Positions 16,452 to 24,623 of a DNA stretch of 64,000 nt are shown piece after piece. Made by a program: the position numbers and the translations under genes. The notes beneath the pieces were generated by a model that saw only the letters and a program-made list of their open reading frames with translations, had not been told where the DNA came from and ran no database searches. Source of the DNA: Bacteroidales bacterium (GTDB taxonomy: Bacteria > Bacteroidota > Bacteroidia > Bacteroidales > F082); the NCBI GenBank assembly GCA_017427985.1, contig JAFRRS010000023.1, positions 248,001-312,000 on the forward strand. The letters are read 5' to 3'. How positions within the stretch are numbered: position 1 is the stretch's first letter; every line of letters begins with the position of its first letter.

Positions 16452-17157
16452 ACTCCCTCCTTTTTTTCAATGATTTTGGAATGCAAATCTTCCATTCGCT
16501 ATTAAATGAGTCACAATCCTCGTCCGACAAAAGATATGACACATTGCCCCCCATTTTTTCCTTGCAATGATTGAAGAAATCATCCGATAAGCCAAGTTGT
16601 TCATTGTATAATGACAACAAAAAACCGACACGCTGATATGTGCTTTTCGACGGAACAGAGTCAAGACAAAGCACCATTTCCTTTTCATTAAGCTTGCCTT
16701 TTTCAATCCAGTCCAAAGCGTTCATCAGCTCCTCCAGACCTCCAGCAAGATCAATATGCCTTATGCAGTCAATGATGGTCTGGCTTAACGATGTTACACG
16801 AATTGGATAATTTTCGTACCTGTTGTCTGTCTTTGGATTTATAATATAGTTTACAGGTTTGTAGATATATATCTCGTTAAGATGCTCAAATGCGCGGAAA
16901 GGCTTGGAACTATGTACATACAACCAGTTGAATGACTGAGTGTGAAGATTATAATACTCCAACGCTGAATGGTAAACAAGACATCCGTTTTCTACGGAAT
17001 TACATGCAATCACGTATTTATCATTCAAATATGACGGCACATAAACACCCCTCCGGATATGCGAAATCACACCCCTTCGATGCCCGTTGTAAAGCCGGGA
17101 TTTTCGGGTGTTATAACACACATCGTTATTTTTTTCAATCATTGCACCTACTTCCAT
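16438..17157 (-). CDS. abiEi: AbiEi-type antitoxin / transcriptional repressor
   Basis: The protein has 239 residues. The N-terminal ~45 residues match the AbiEi winged-helix start (RGVISHIRRGVYVPSYLND), followed by YHSALEYYNLH and TSLSQTIIDCIRHIDLAGGL, typical of type IV AbiEi antitoxins. These proteins autorepress by binding inverted repeats at their own promoter. A good -7 box (TATCTTTG) is at 17175-17182. ATG 17157 is followed by an alternative Met at residue 6. It overlaps abiEii by 14 nt. Confidence 0.8.
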   Translation of the reverse strand: MEVGAMIEKNNDVCYNTRKSRLYNGHRRGVISHIRRGVYVPSYLNDKYVIACNSVENGCLVYHSALEYYNLHTQSFNWLYVHSSKPFRAFEHLNEIYIYKPVNYIINPKTDNRYENYPIRVTSLSQTIIDCIRHIDLAGGLEELMNALDWIEKGKLNEKEMVLCLDSVPSKSTYQRVGFLLSLYNEQLGLSDDFFNHCKEKMGGNVSYLLSDEDCDSFNSEWKICIPKSLKKRREYELF

Positions 17158-17174
17158 GTACTTAAATTTTTCTG

Positions 17175-17182
17175 CAAAGATA
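17175..17182 (-). promoter_or_regulatory. -7 box TATCTTTG for the abiE operon
   Basis: It reads TATCTTTG on the minus strand, 18 nt upstream of the ATG at 17157. An AbiEi operator would be expected here, but I could not define one confidently. Confidence 0.65.
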
Positions 17183-17268
17183 CCACTTTTTTGATAATAT
17201 TGATAAATTTTTTAAGTATTTTTTCAAAAATCGTAAAAATTTTTCTTTCAACACTCTCTAAAAATGAG

Positions 17269-17276
17269 TATCTTTG
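17269..17276 (+). promoter_or_regulatory. -7 box TATCTTTG for the carbonic anhydrase
   Basis: It reads TATCTTTG on the plus strand, 25 nt before the ATG at 17302. Confidence 0.65.
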
Positions 17277-17301
17277 CAGTTGATTATTTTTACTTAACAT
17301 T

Positions 17302-17844
17302 ATGATTGACCAGATTATCAACTACAACAAGACTTTCGTGGAGAATAAAGGCTACGAAAAATATCTCACCGACAAGTATCCTGACAAAAAACTGGCGGTG
17401 CTTTCATGCATGGACACCCGACTGACCGAGCTATTGCCTGCTGCTCTCGGACTGAAAAACGGTGATGCGAAGATTATCAAGAACGCCGGAGGTTTGGTTA
17501 TCTCAGCTTTTGATTCTGCAATGCGAAGCCTGATTGTCGCCATCTATGAGCTTGGTGTAAAGGAGATTATGGTTGTCGCTCATTCCCATTGTGGAGCTTG
17601 TCACATGAGCTACGACCACTTCCACCACGAAATGATAGCTCGTGGTGTTACCGATGAGACGCTTGATACCATTCGCAAGTGCGGCATCAACCTTGATCAT
17701 TGGCTTGAGGGGTTTAAAGATACGCCCGAATCAGTTCGCAAAACCGTCGATACCATCAAAACTCATCCACTTGTGCCAAAGGATATAGTGGTTCGTGGCT
17801 TTATAATTGATTCAGAGACAGGAGCTTTGGAAGAAATCCGATAA
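17302..17844 (+). CDS. Beta-class carbonic anhydrase
   Basis: The 180-residue protein catalyses CO2 + H2O to bicarbonate in the cytoplasm. Zinc ligands are visible: Cys36 in CMDTR (with the Asp38/Arg40 dyad), and His94 with Cys97 in HSHCGAC. KNAGGLV precedes a helix, as in the family. The length matches the short beta-CA group. It marks the return to core chromosome after the abiE genes and is probably monocistronic or linked to the small membrane protein at 17887. Confidence 0.9.
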   Translation: MIDQIINYNKTFVENKGYEKYLTDKYPDKKLAVLSCMDTRLTELLPAALGLKNGDAKIIKNAGGLVISAFDSAMRSLIVAIYELGVKEIMVVAHSHCGACHMSYDHFHHEMIARGVTDETLDTIRKCGINLDHWLEGFKDTPESVRKTVDTIKTHPLVPKDIVVRGFIIDSETGALEEIR

Positions 17845-17886
17845 AAATCACGAAATAGTAATAGCCAAATACACGAAGAAAAGTAA

Positions 17887-18132
17887 ATGAACTGGACAAT
17901 AATCATTATCGAAACAATTATCCTGACAGCGGCTTTTACGGCTATGATTCTGATTCCGCTGGTGAAGAATCCGGTTTGGTGGATTGCTGACTACCCGAAT
18001 CCCGGAACCGAACACATGGACGAGGCTTATCATCAGAAGAAATACCACTTCATTCAATCCTGTTGGGGTATGCTAATCGGTCTTATCCCATGTCTCATCG
18101 GAGCAGGAATTTACTCATGGTTGTTTTGTTAA
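17887..18132 (+). CDS. Small two-TM membrane protein, unknown
   Basis: The protein has 81 residues. The first TM is at ~5-26 and the second at ~58-80, with a connecting loop containing VKNPVWWIADYPNPGTEH and a His-rich stretch. No family is recognised. It lies 43 nt after the carbonic anhydrase without its own promoter box, so co-transcription is possible. Confidence 0.55.
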   Translation: MNWTIIIIETIILTAAFTAMILIPLVKNPVWWIADYPNPGTEHMDEAYHQKKYHFIQSCWGMLIGLIPCLIGAGIYSWLFC

Positions 18133-18208
18133 AAAGAAAACCATGAAAACAATCAGATAAAGTTGGAAGATTTATGAAAAAAATTATGGCTGTGTGTGGA
18201 AATGTTCG

Positions 18209-18216
18209 TATTTTTG
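18209..18216 (+). promoter_or_regulatory. -7 box TATTTTTG for tRNA-Arg
   Basis: It reads TATTTTTG on the plus strand, ending 13 nt before the first base of the tRNA. Confidence 0.65.
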
Positions 18217-18228
18217 CAATTCAAAACT

Positions 18229-18300
18229 GGCCCCGTAGTCTAATGGATAGAATTAAGGATTCCGGTTCCTTCGGTCCGGGTTCGAATCCCGGCGGGGTCA
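18229..18300 (+). tRNA. tRNA-Arg (anticodon CCG)
   Basis: It folds as a complete 72-nt tRNA. The acceptor stem is GGCCCCG with CGGGGTC (one G-U pair), the anticodon stem AAGGA/TCCTT encloses loop TTCCGGT (anticodon CCG, reading CGG), and the T arm is CCGGG-TTCGAAT-CCCGG. The discriminator is A and CCA is not encoded. Its last three bases are also the stop codon of the convergent Smr gene. Confidence 0.93.
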
Positions 18301-19383
18301 CTTTTTCTTATCAGTAATCAAAACATCAATCGCCCCCACCCCAAACCTCGAAATCGACGCCATTCTGTTCTGCGTGTTGTCATAATGCTTCAACTCCTCA
18401 ATAATCGCATTCTTCAAGACACCATTGCCGACACCATGAATGAATGTCACTTTTGAATAGTCGTTTTCTATTGCGCTGTCAAGCATTTTCTTGAAATAGT
18501 TAATCTGAACCCTGAAGATGTCGTTGCTCGACATTCCAAGAATGTTGTCAACCAATTCGCCGATATGCAAATCCACAATGGCTTCTCCAGGCTCTGTCTG
18601 ATGTTTGTCAATAGCCGCGGCTTTTTTCACGATGTCTTTGTTTTCTTTGGGCTGCATCACGCCTTCCTTCATGAGCTTGGTGTAATCAGTGTCAGAGCCT
18701 TTTAACGCTATCACGCTCGAAAGACAAATCATGAGAGCCTTCTCACCAAGCAATCCTGACTCGACATAGCTGCCGTCTTTGAAAAACCTGCTGGTTCTCA
18801 AAGAGAACGGAGCATGCAATGGATGATATACAAAGTCAATGTCATCCTGGCAAAGCACAACCTGAATCACCCCCTCGCACCAATGCGCGATGTCGTCGCG
18901 AGATATCGCCTCAACCACCACTTTCGAATATGGTGCAATGCTTCCGTAGTCAATATTTGCGTATTTTTCGTCTTCTTTCAGGTTGAAACTGAACAAAGCA
19001 TCAGCAGGAGTGTTGTTAACCACTGCGACGTCAATTAAACCGGTCAAAAGCCATTGCTGGTCGTGCGGTATGAACGCGAGGTAGATGCCTTCTTCTTCAG
19101 AATTACGTGCGAAACGTCGCAGTTCACTTCTTCTTGCCTCATTCTTCGTCTCTTCCTCTATAATCTGTTGATTCTTAATCTCTTTCTGCACATTGTCAAC
19201 CATCTGCTGCTGTCTTGTCGGCTGCGTCCTGAAATCCAGAACCAAATCGCTCATCAATACTGGAATATTGAAACCGTCTTCAATTTCCACTTCCGCCATT
19301 CTGGTGTCAATAATCTTTTTAATAACACCTCCACCCTTGTCATTCAAGAAGTTAACTCTATCTCCAACTTTAAAACTTTCCAT
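18298..19383 (-). CDS. DUF2027 / Smr-domain protein (MutS2-like C-terminus)
   Basis: The protein has 361 residues from MESFKVGD at 19383. A longer frame to 19491 would include a dispersed repeat and the promoter, so I reject it. An SH3/KOW-like N-terminus (FKVGDRVNFLNDKGGGVIKK) and a central DUF2027 beta-domain are followed by a C-terminal Smr domain (~285-361) with VDLHIGEL and FIHGVGNGVLKNAI. Smr domains are nicking endonuclease or RNA-binding modules. This architecture is typical of Bacteroidota. The stop codon TGA overlaps the 3' end of the tRNA-Arg gene. Confidence 0.85.
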   Translation of the reverse strand: MESFKVGDRVNFLNDKGGGVIKKIIDTRMAEVEIEDGFNIPVLMSDLVLDFRTQPTRQQQMVDNVQKEIKNQQIIEEETKNEARRSELRRFARNSEEEGIYLAFIPHDQQWLLTGLIDVAVVNNTPADALFSFNLKEDEKYANIDYGSIAPYSKVVVEAISRDDIAHWCEGVIQVVLCQDDIDFVYHPLHAPFSLRTSRFFKDGSYVESGLLGEKALMICLSSVIALKGSDTDYTKLMKEGVMQPKENKDIVKKAAAIDKHQTEPGEAIVDLHIGELVDNILGMSSNDIFRVQINYFKKMLDSAIENDYSKVTFIHGVGNGVLKNAIIEELKHYDNTQNRMASISRFGVGAIDVLITDKKK

Positions 19384-19402
19384 ATTACTGCTTTTTAAAA
19401 TG

Positions 19403-19410
19403 CAAATATA
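19403..19410 (-). promoter_or_regulatory. -7 box TATATTTG for the Smr gene
   Basis: It reads TATATTTG on the minus strand, 20 nt upstream of the ATG at 19383. This fixes the start, since the longer frame would begin upstream of the promoter. Confidence 0.7.
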
Positions 19411-19421
19411 CAAAATATTAT

Positions 19422-19490
19422 GAGATTCCTCACTTCTTTCGGAATGACAACCACAAATAATTGTCATTCCGAGCGCAGCGAGGAAACTCA
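19422..19490. repeat. Dispersed inverted repeat pair (GTCATTCCGAG family)
   Basis: Two arms face each other: a GATTCCTC...GGAATGAC arm and a GTCATTCC...GAGGAAACTC arm, separated by ~12 nt, able to form a long imperfect hairpin. The same unit recurs at 25417, 35968 and 47836. When translated it gives the familiar SERSEES-like artefact at false N-termini. Confidence 0.75.
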
Positions 19491-19491
19491 T

Positions 19492-19521
19492 TAACTGATT
19501 AACTGACTAACTGACTAACTA
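19492..19521. repeat. Short tandem TAACTGAC-type repeat
   Basis: Four near-tandem copies of an 8-nt TAACTGAC/TAACTGAT unit lie just upstream of the -7 box at 19531. Related runs occur at 30053-30145. Confidence 0.65.
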
Positions 19522-19530
19522 AAAAAATCG

Positions 19531-19538
19531 TATATTTG
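19531..19538 (+). promoter_or_regulatory. -7 box TATATTTG for the radical SAM gene
   Basis: It reads TATATTTG on the plus strand, 27 nt before the ATG at 19566. Confidence 0.65.
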
Positions 19539-19565
19539 CAATCTGTAAACTTGTAACATAACAAC

Positions 19566-20519
19566 ATGTTCCCTTGGGGTGATAACCGCCGTTTCAACAG
19601 CTACTCCGCATACTTTCAGCGCGAGTTTGGCAGCCGTGTGCAGAAAATCAGCATCGACGCTGGTTTCTCCTGTCCCAACCGTGATGGCACAATAAGCACT
19701 GGAGGCTGCACCTTCTGCCGCAACGACGCTTTCAACCCATCATATTGCAACCCAGGGAAAAGCGTTCGCCAGCAAATAGAGGAAGGCATTGAATTCCATC
19801 AGCGCCGTTATCGTCGCGCAAAATCGTATCTTGCTTATTTTCAAGCCTTCAGCAACACTTACAAACCCATCGACGAACTCGAAAAACTCTATCGCGAAGC
19901 ACTCTCGATTGATGGCGTCATAGGTCTCGTAATCGGGACACGTCCTGACTGCATCAACGAGGAAATATTAGAGATTCTGAAACATGTTTCATCCCGTACG
20001 GACAAGGCATGCCTTGTCCCTATCATCCTCGAACTCGGTGTTGAGTCGGTTTACGACAGCACCCTACTTCGCGTCAACCGCGGTCACGACTTCGCCTGCG
20101 CAAAACGCGCCATCGAACTCGTTCACTCCTACGGCTTCCATTGCGGCGGACACTTCATCTTCGGTCTCCCTGGCGAGACCCGCGACATGATGCTCAACGC
20201 AGCCGATATCATTTCTGAGTTGCCGCTTACCACCGTAAAATTTCACCAGCTGCAGATATTCAAAGACACAAAAATGGCAGATGAATATCTCGCCAACCCG
20301 TCTGATTTCCATCTGTTCACTCTTGAAGACTATATCGAATTCGTCATAGACTTCATCGAACGCCTCAATCCCAATATCGTAATCGAACGTTTCGCGGGCG
20401 AGGTTCCACCACGCTATCTCGTCTCAAAGCCATGGCGAAACCTCCGCTACGACCAAGTTCTAACCCTAATCGAAAAACGCCTTGAAGAACGCAACACCTA
20501 TCAAGGAAAAAAGTTTTAG
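19566..20519 (+). CDS. YhcC-family radical SAM protein (TIGR01212 type)
   Basis: The protein has 317 residues. The family's unusual radical-SAM motif is present: CPNRDGTISTGGCTFC (~38-53, Cys spacing 12 and 2), preceded by RVQKISIDAGFS. GGHFIFGLPGE and NRGHDFACAKRAIELVHSYG further support the YhcC group, whose substrate is not settled. Around residue 143-152 (SRTDKACLVP) there is an extra segment encoded by a palindromic DNA repeat at 19993-20019, apparently tolerated as an in-frame insertion before LELGVESVYD. A SpoU methyltransferase gene follows by 2 nt. Confidence 0.85.
   Translation: MFPWGDNRRFNSYSAYFQREFGSRVQKISIDAGFSCPNRDGTISTGGCTFCRNDAFNPSYCNPGKSVRQQIEEGIEFHQRRYRRAKSYLAYFQAFSNTYKPIDELEKLYREALSIDGVIGLVIGTRPDCINEEILEILKHVSSRTDKACLVPIILELGVESVYDSTLLRVNRGHDFACAKRAIELVHSYGFHCGGHFIFGLPGETRDMMLNAADIISELPLTTVKFHQLQIFKDTKMADEYLANPSDFHLFTLEDYIEFVIDFIERLNPNIVIERFAGEVPPRYLVSKPWRNLRYDQVLTLIEKRLEERNTYQGKKF
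19993..20019. repeat. Palindromic repeat inside a coding sequence
   Basis: A perfect 20-bp palindrome GGACAAGGCATGCCTTGTCC lies at 20000-20019, preceded by CCCGTAC. The same palindrome, with the same CCCGTAC flank, occurs in tilS at 46765-46790 in the other orientation. Confidence 0.8.
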
Positions 20520-20521
20520 AA

Positions 20522-21043
20522 ATGTACCTCAAATCAAACGATCTCTTCTCAAAATCCCGTCCCGAATCTCTTTACGATTCCATTCCCCGCCCTATCGTCC
20601 TCGCCGATAACCTGCTAACACCCGACAACATGGGCTCCATGATACGTCTCGCTGACAATATCGGGGCTTCCGAGATGATTTTCCTCGGCACTGAGCCAAC
20701 ACACAGCTTAGGCAGAGTGCGGAAATGCGCCGCCTCAAGCAAAGACAACATAAAATGGTTCTTCACCGAAGAAACCGACCTTCACAAAATCATCCCTGCA
20801 AACAAAAAAATTGTCGCAATCGAGACCGCGACAAACGCAACAAATATTTACGAAACCGAACTCCCATCTGATGTCGCCTTCATCGTCGGCAACGAAAGCC
20901 ACGGCATCCGTGAAGAGATATTAAACCAATGTGACTCAATAGTTTACATCCCCATCCCCGGTCCTACACGCTCCCTCAATGTCTCCCACGCCGCCTCCGT
21001 CGCCCTCTTCGAATGGTACCGCCAAAAATATTCATCCTATTAA
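20522..21043 (+). CDS. SpoU/TrmH-family RNA 2'-O-methyltransferase
   Basis: The protein has 173 residues. Motif 1 is NMGSMIRLADNIGASEMIF (~32-50). Motif 2 FIVGNESHGI (~120) and motif 3 IPIPGPTRSLNVSHAASVAL (~143-162) form the SAM-binding trefoil knot. The length matches the short TrmH (class V, tRNA Gm18-like) group, which lacks extra N-terminal domains. It starts 2 nt after the radical SAM gene, so they form an operon. The exact tRNA or rRNA target cannot be read from sequence. Confidence 0.88.
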   Translation: MYLKSNDLFSKSRPESLYDSIPRPIVLADNLLTPDNMGSMIRLADNIGASEMIFLGTEPTHSLGRVRKCAASSKDNIKWFFTEETDLHKIIPANKKIVAIETATNATNIYETELPSDVAFIVGNESHGIREEILNQCDSIVYIPIPGPTRSLNVSHAASVALFEWYRQKYSSY

Positions 21044-21079
21044 TCCTACTAATCCCATTAATCCTAAAAAACCAAATTA

Positions 21080-21115
21080 AAAAAGAAAGAACCCCCTCAG
21101 GAGTCCTTTCTTTTT
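21080..21115. terminator. Bidirectional intrinsic terminator
   Basis: A 10-bp perfect stem AAAAAGAAAG/CTTTCTTTTT encloses a 16-nt loop containing CCCTCAGGAG. It sits between the convergent SpoU gene and the T9SS cargo gene and has T- or A-runs on both sides. Confidence 0.75.
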
Positions 21116-21141
21116 CTGCTCGTTACTAATTCTCAATATTC

Positions 21142-22905
21142 TTACTTCACAACAACGCGCTGTACTGTTGAGTTGTTAGCGCTGTCGATGATGTTGAAGT
21201 AGTACACACCTGCGCCGAAGCTGCTCATGTCAACTGTTGTGTTGTTGACAACGTTGATGAGCTGGCCAGCTGCGCTGTAGATAGCGATAGCGCTGATGTT
21301 CTCGCCTTCAACTGTAATCATACCTGATGTTGGGTTAGGATATACCTTGAATGCGTTTTCTGCGTTATCAGCAATGCCATCGTAATCTGCCACGAGTGTC
21401 ACAGGAATCTGAACCTCTGGAAGATCGTCATCGTTTGTCTTGATGTAAAGTGTTGAGTTGTATGTGCCTGCCTCGAGACCGATTGTGCTCAATGAGAGAA
21501 CAACTGTCTGTGTTGCGCCACCAGCGACTGAACCTTCGATTGCGCTGAGTGATGCCCATGAACCTGAAACGAGTTCACCCTGGCATTCCACTGTGATCAA
21601 CCATGCGCCACCGAAGCTACCTTCTGAATAGCAGTGATCGAATGAACCGCCCTGTGTGCTGAGCCAGTTACCATCAGCTTCCTCACCGTATTCACCACCG
21701 TCCATTGTTAATGGATATTCACCGGCGTTCTGTGTCAATGCGACTGTTGCCCACATTGTCTGACCTGTCATATAGACATCGTTGTCAAATGCTGCCTCAA
21801 TCCATGTGCCTAATGCTGATGATGTGACAACTTTTTCAGCAAGTTTTTCACCTGGCTGGTTGTTGAAGCCCTGGCCATATACACGGAATGTGTAGGTGTT
21901 GTCCGCTGAAGCGTATGTTGAACCGATCTGGAATTTCACTTTTGAAATCTTCATACCCATTGCTGATGCTGCGTATGCTGCACCTGGGAGACGGATAGCC
22001 ATCTCACGTGCGTATGGTCCGCCTGATGAACCGATACCGCTTGATTCCTGACCATCATGATATGCAAGTGTTGCTGTCTGTGAGCCTGCGCCACCTTCTT
22101 CAAAGTCAACCCATGCAATCCAGTCACCCATTGCTGTACCGCTGTTTGCAATGTTGATGTCAACTGTTGTGATGTCATCTTCACCAACTGTCTCTGAAAT
22201 AGCTTCTGGTTCAATTGTCAAATTCGGAGCTGAAACACTGCCGACCAAAGTCAATTTCACATTGTCAACATAATAGTCTGACACTGCTGCACTTGTTGGA
22301 GGGAAGAAGTCAATAGCGTCAAGTTTGCGTGAACCTGCACCGCCGTCTGTCTTCAAGCTGAACTGCCATGTGCAAATCTCTGTTCCATTTACATAGAATG
22401 TTGCAACGTCGTTGTCAAGGTCAACATCATACTTAACAGGGAACCATGTGTCAAATGGGAATGTGAAACTGTAGTCATTACCACCAGCAGTAATCATTGT
22501 GCCGTTTGTTGAGTGGTTGTAGTAAATTTCTGTTGCCCACTGGCTACCTGAACCATTGAAAATGTGGAGCATGTTATTGTATGCATCCTTTCCAGTAGGA
22601 ACATACATGTCAAACTCAACTTCATAATGGCTTGATTCCATACCACCAAGGAGAAGAACCTGGTCATTGTCGAATGTGAAGTGAGCGCATTTTGTGCCAC
22701 CCAATTCTGCTACGACACCGTCCTCTGCTCCGCCTGGTGCATTTGACCATGTTGTCCAGAAATCATTACCAGCTGCCTGTGATTCAACAGCAAGCTTGTT
22801 GCCGACTGTGTAGGCCTGAATGTCATCATCGATGAGCACTGTCTGTGCGAAAACATTACCTGCTAAGAAGGCAATCATCGCGAAAAGTAAAGATAATTTC
22901 TTCAT
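21142..22905 (-). CDS. Secreted protein with type IX secretion C-terminal sorting domain
   Basis: The protein has 587 residues. The signal peptide MKKLSLLFAMIAFLAGNVFA is followed by a beta-sandwich resembling LamG/concanavalin-type domains (~25-215), a second beta-rich region with repeated choice of DWIAWVD/Y and Asp/Gly-rich loops, and a C-terminal ~75-residue sorting domain: AFKVYPNPTSGMITVEG, AIYSAAGQL, GVYYFNI, and terminal RVVVK. Such CTDs direct export through the T9SS and attachment to the cell surface. No catalytic motif was found, so it may be an adhesin or a carbohydrate-binding protein. It is monocistronic, with its own promoter and terminator. Confidence 0.85.
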   Translation of the reverse strand: MKKLSLLFAMIAFLAGNVFAQTVLIDDDIQAYTVGNKLAVESQAAGNDFWTTWSNAPGGAEDGVVAELGGTKCAHFTFDNDQVLLLGGMESSHYEVEFDMYVPTGKDAYNNMLHIFNGSGSQWATEIYYNHSTNGTMITAGGNDYSFTFPFDTWFPVKYDVDLDNDVATFYVNGTEICTWQFSLKTDGGAGSRKLDAIDFFPPTSAAVSDYYVDNVKLTLVGSVSAPNLTIEPEAISETVGEDDITTVDINIANSGTAMGDWIAWVDFEEGGAGSQTATLAYHDGQESSGIGSSGGPYAREMAIRLPGAAYAASAMGMKISKVKFQIGSTYASADNTYTFRVYGQGFNNQPGEKLAEKVVTSSALGTWIEAAFDNDVYMTGQTMWATVALTQNAGEYPLTMDGGEYGEEADGNWLSTQGGSFDHCYSEGSFGGAWLITVECQGELVSGSWASLSAIEGSVAGGATQTVVLSLSTIGLEAGTYNSTLYIKTNDDDLPEVQIPVTLVADYDGIADNAENAFKVYPNPTSGMITVEGENISAIAIYSAAGQLINVVNNTTVDMSSFGAGVYYFNIIDSANNSTVQRVVVK

Positions 22906-22963
22906 GTTGATTTAATTTTAGTTAAACAATAATTTTCCTAATTTGTTATTCATTTTGAACTTG

Positions 22964-22971
22964 CAAATATA
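22964..22971 (-). promoter_or_regulatory. -7 box TATATTTG for the T9SS cargo gene
   Basis: It reads TATATTTG on the minus strand, 59 nt upstream of the ATG at 22905, leaving an AT-rich leader of about 50 nt. Confidence 0.65.
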
Positions 22972-23011
22972 ACAAGTTTTTTGATATTGCGCTAACTTTT
23001 TTAATTTTTTT

Positions 23012-23689
23012 TTACTTCAGATAAGCCAAAACCGTAACCTGACCGGTTATGTCATCGCCAATCTCCACTTGAATATCAGAATCTATCGGAAGGAAAAAGT
23101 CAACTCTCGAGCCGAATTTTATCATGCCGAATTCTTTTCCGACCTCAGCCTTGTCTCCTTCTTTAATATTGCATACAATCCTCCTCGCCATCACTCCGGC
23201 AACTTGCCTGAACAGCACTTCCCTGCCCTTTTCATCCCTGACAGCCACCGAGTTGCGCTCATTCAGCTCCGACGACTTCGGGTTTATCGCAAACAGTTTC
23301 TTCCCCGGATGATACTTCACATAACTCACAACACCATCCATCGGAAACCAGTTCACATGCACGTCATAAGCCGACATAAACACCGAGACCTGTATTCTCT
23401 TGTCGTGAAAATACTCCTTCTCCTCCACTTCCTCAATTGCCACAATCTCACCGTCGGCGGAAGACACCACGGCATTCTCCTCATGCGTAATCTTGCGCCT
23501 AGTCGGAACCCTGAAAAACGTTATCGACCACACAAAAATTATTACACCTATTATAATAACTCCCGCAAGTATGGTCCAATGCGTCGTCTCCATCATAGCA
23601 TTAAGCAACATCATTATGCCTACGGTAATCAAAACCAACACCGTAAACACCGTCGCAATAACACCATATCCTTTCTTATGAATATACAT
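23012..23689 (-). CDS. psd: Phosphatidylserine decarboxylase proenzyme
   Basis: The 225-residue protein converts phosphatidylserine to phosphatidylethanolamine at the inner membrane. Two N-terminal TM helices (~9-55) precede the catalytic part. The self-cleavage site is FGSRVD, with Ser194 expected to become the pyruvoyl group. The short length and the single GS near the C-terminus match the PSD-A group. It follows cdsA by 6 nt. No phosphatidylserine synthase gene lies next to the pair in this window. Confidence 0.9.
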   Translation of the reverse strand: MYIHKKGYGVIATVFTVLVLITVGIMMLLNAMMETTHWTILAGVIIIGVIIFVWSITFFRVPTRRKITHEENAVVSSADGEIVAIEEVEEKEYFHDKRIQVSVFMSAYDVHVNWFPMDGVVSYVKYHPGKKLFAINPKSSELNERNSVAVRDEKGREVLFRQVAGVMARRIVCNIKEGDKAEVGKEFGMIKFGSRVDFFLPIDSDIQVEIGDDITGQVTVLAYLK

Positions 23690-23695
23690 AGTTTT

Positions 23696-24478
23696 TTATA
23701 ATAACATCAAATAACAATAAACCGCCGGCACCGCCAAAAACGTGGCGTCAAATCTGTCTAAAATGCCACCGTGACCAGGAATCACATTGCCCGAGTCCTT
23801 CACTCCCGCCTGACGTTTCATCATCGACTCGCAGAGGTCGCCCAGACTGCCGAAAACCACAACAACTACAGCTAATCCTATCATTTCCCATGTACTCCAG
23901 AAATTTAGCCAATAATGATTAACCAAATAAGCAGTAACAACAGTCATCACTAAACCTCCCAGACTGCCTTCAATAGTTTTTTTAGGCGAAATTCTTTCAA
24001 AAAGCATATGTTTTCCTATTGCCATTCCCGTCAGATAAGCGAAAATATCGTTTATCCAAATCAAGCAGAAAATTATGATTAAATAATATTCATCAAATAT
24101 ATTCATCATCAAGCTGCACGGCAAAGCCACAAAAAACATCGCAGTCCAGCAACTTACAGCAATTTTCTCAAATGAATATTTTTTCGAAAACAAAGCTATT
24201 AATAACGGTATAAGCATAAGTGAAATCTGAGCAAATAGCGTACTTTGATAAGTATGGAAATAAACGCTCAACACAAAAAACAATGTAGCTACAATTACCG
24301 TTATGATCTTCAACCCACGATTGTCTTCTTTTGCCATCAGCTCACTAACTTCATGAGAACCAATGAATACCGTCGCAAGCATCACTGCAAAGAAAGCCCA
24401 ATAATTCAGAAGAATGCTTCCAATCACCACGATCACAAACAAACTCCCAAACACCGTTCTTTTCGCCAATTCACTCAT
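23696..24478 (-). CDS. cdsA: Phosphatidate cytidylyltransferase
   Basis: The 260-residue integral membrane enzyme makes CDP-diacylglycerol from phosphatidate and CTP. There are about seven hydrophobic helices. SPKKTIEGSLGG is conserved in the family. The C-terminal CDS signature (~208-235) runs GSLGDLCESMMKRQAGVKD, then PGHGGILDRFD with the metal-binding Asp residues. It is the first gene of the cdsA-psd operon, with a -7 box at 24499-24506. Confidence 0.92.
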   Translation of the reverse strand: MSELAKRTVFGSLFVIVVIGSILLNYWAFFAVMLATVFIGSHEVSELMAKEDNRGLKIITVIVATLFFVLSVYFHTYQSTLFAQISLMLIPLLIALFSKKYSFEKIAVSCWTAMFFVALPCSLMMNIFDEYYLIIIFCLIWINDIFAYLTGMAIGKHMLFERISPKKTIEGSLGGLVMTVVTAYLVNHYWLNFWSTWEMIGLAVVVVVFGSLGDLCESMMKRQAGVKDSGNVIPGHGGILDRFDATFLAVPAVYCYLMLL

Positions 24479-24498
24479 TTTACTTTCATTTAACTCCG

Positions 24499-24506
24499 CA
24501 AATATA
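24499..24506 (-). promoter_or_regulatory. -7 box TATATTTG for cdsA-psd
   Basis: It reads TATATTTG on the minus strand, 21 nt upstream of the ATG at 24478. Confidence 0.65.
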
Positions 24507-24554
24507 CAAACTTTTATTCAATCAACAAAATTTATACACTTTTCTACTTCCAAC

Positions 24555-24623
24555 TTAAAACTTTAAACTACTCTAAACTCTACACTCTCAACTCTAAACT
24601 CTAAACTTTAAACTCTAAACTTT
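24555..24623. repeat. Degenerate tandem AACTCTAAACT repeats
   Basis: Seven or so imperfect copies of a CTCTAAA/CTTTAAA unit fill the gap between cdsA's promoter and the mazG stop, running over the last codons of mazG. It looks like slippage-grown intergenic repeat DNA. Confidence 0.65.

Noticed and set aside
8084-17157. Prophage or integrative element with attachment site
   Set aside because: No integrase, terminase, capsid or clear direct repeats flanking the island were found; the nearby tRNA-Arg at 18229 shows no duplicated 3' end in the window.
19383-19491. N-terminal extension of the Smr protein containing a SERSEES-like stretch
   Set aside because: It is the translation of the dispersed GTCATTCC repeat and would start upstream of the -7 box at 19403-19410. 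The conserved N-terminus begins at 19383.
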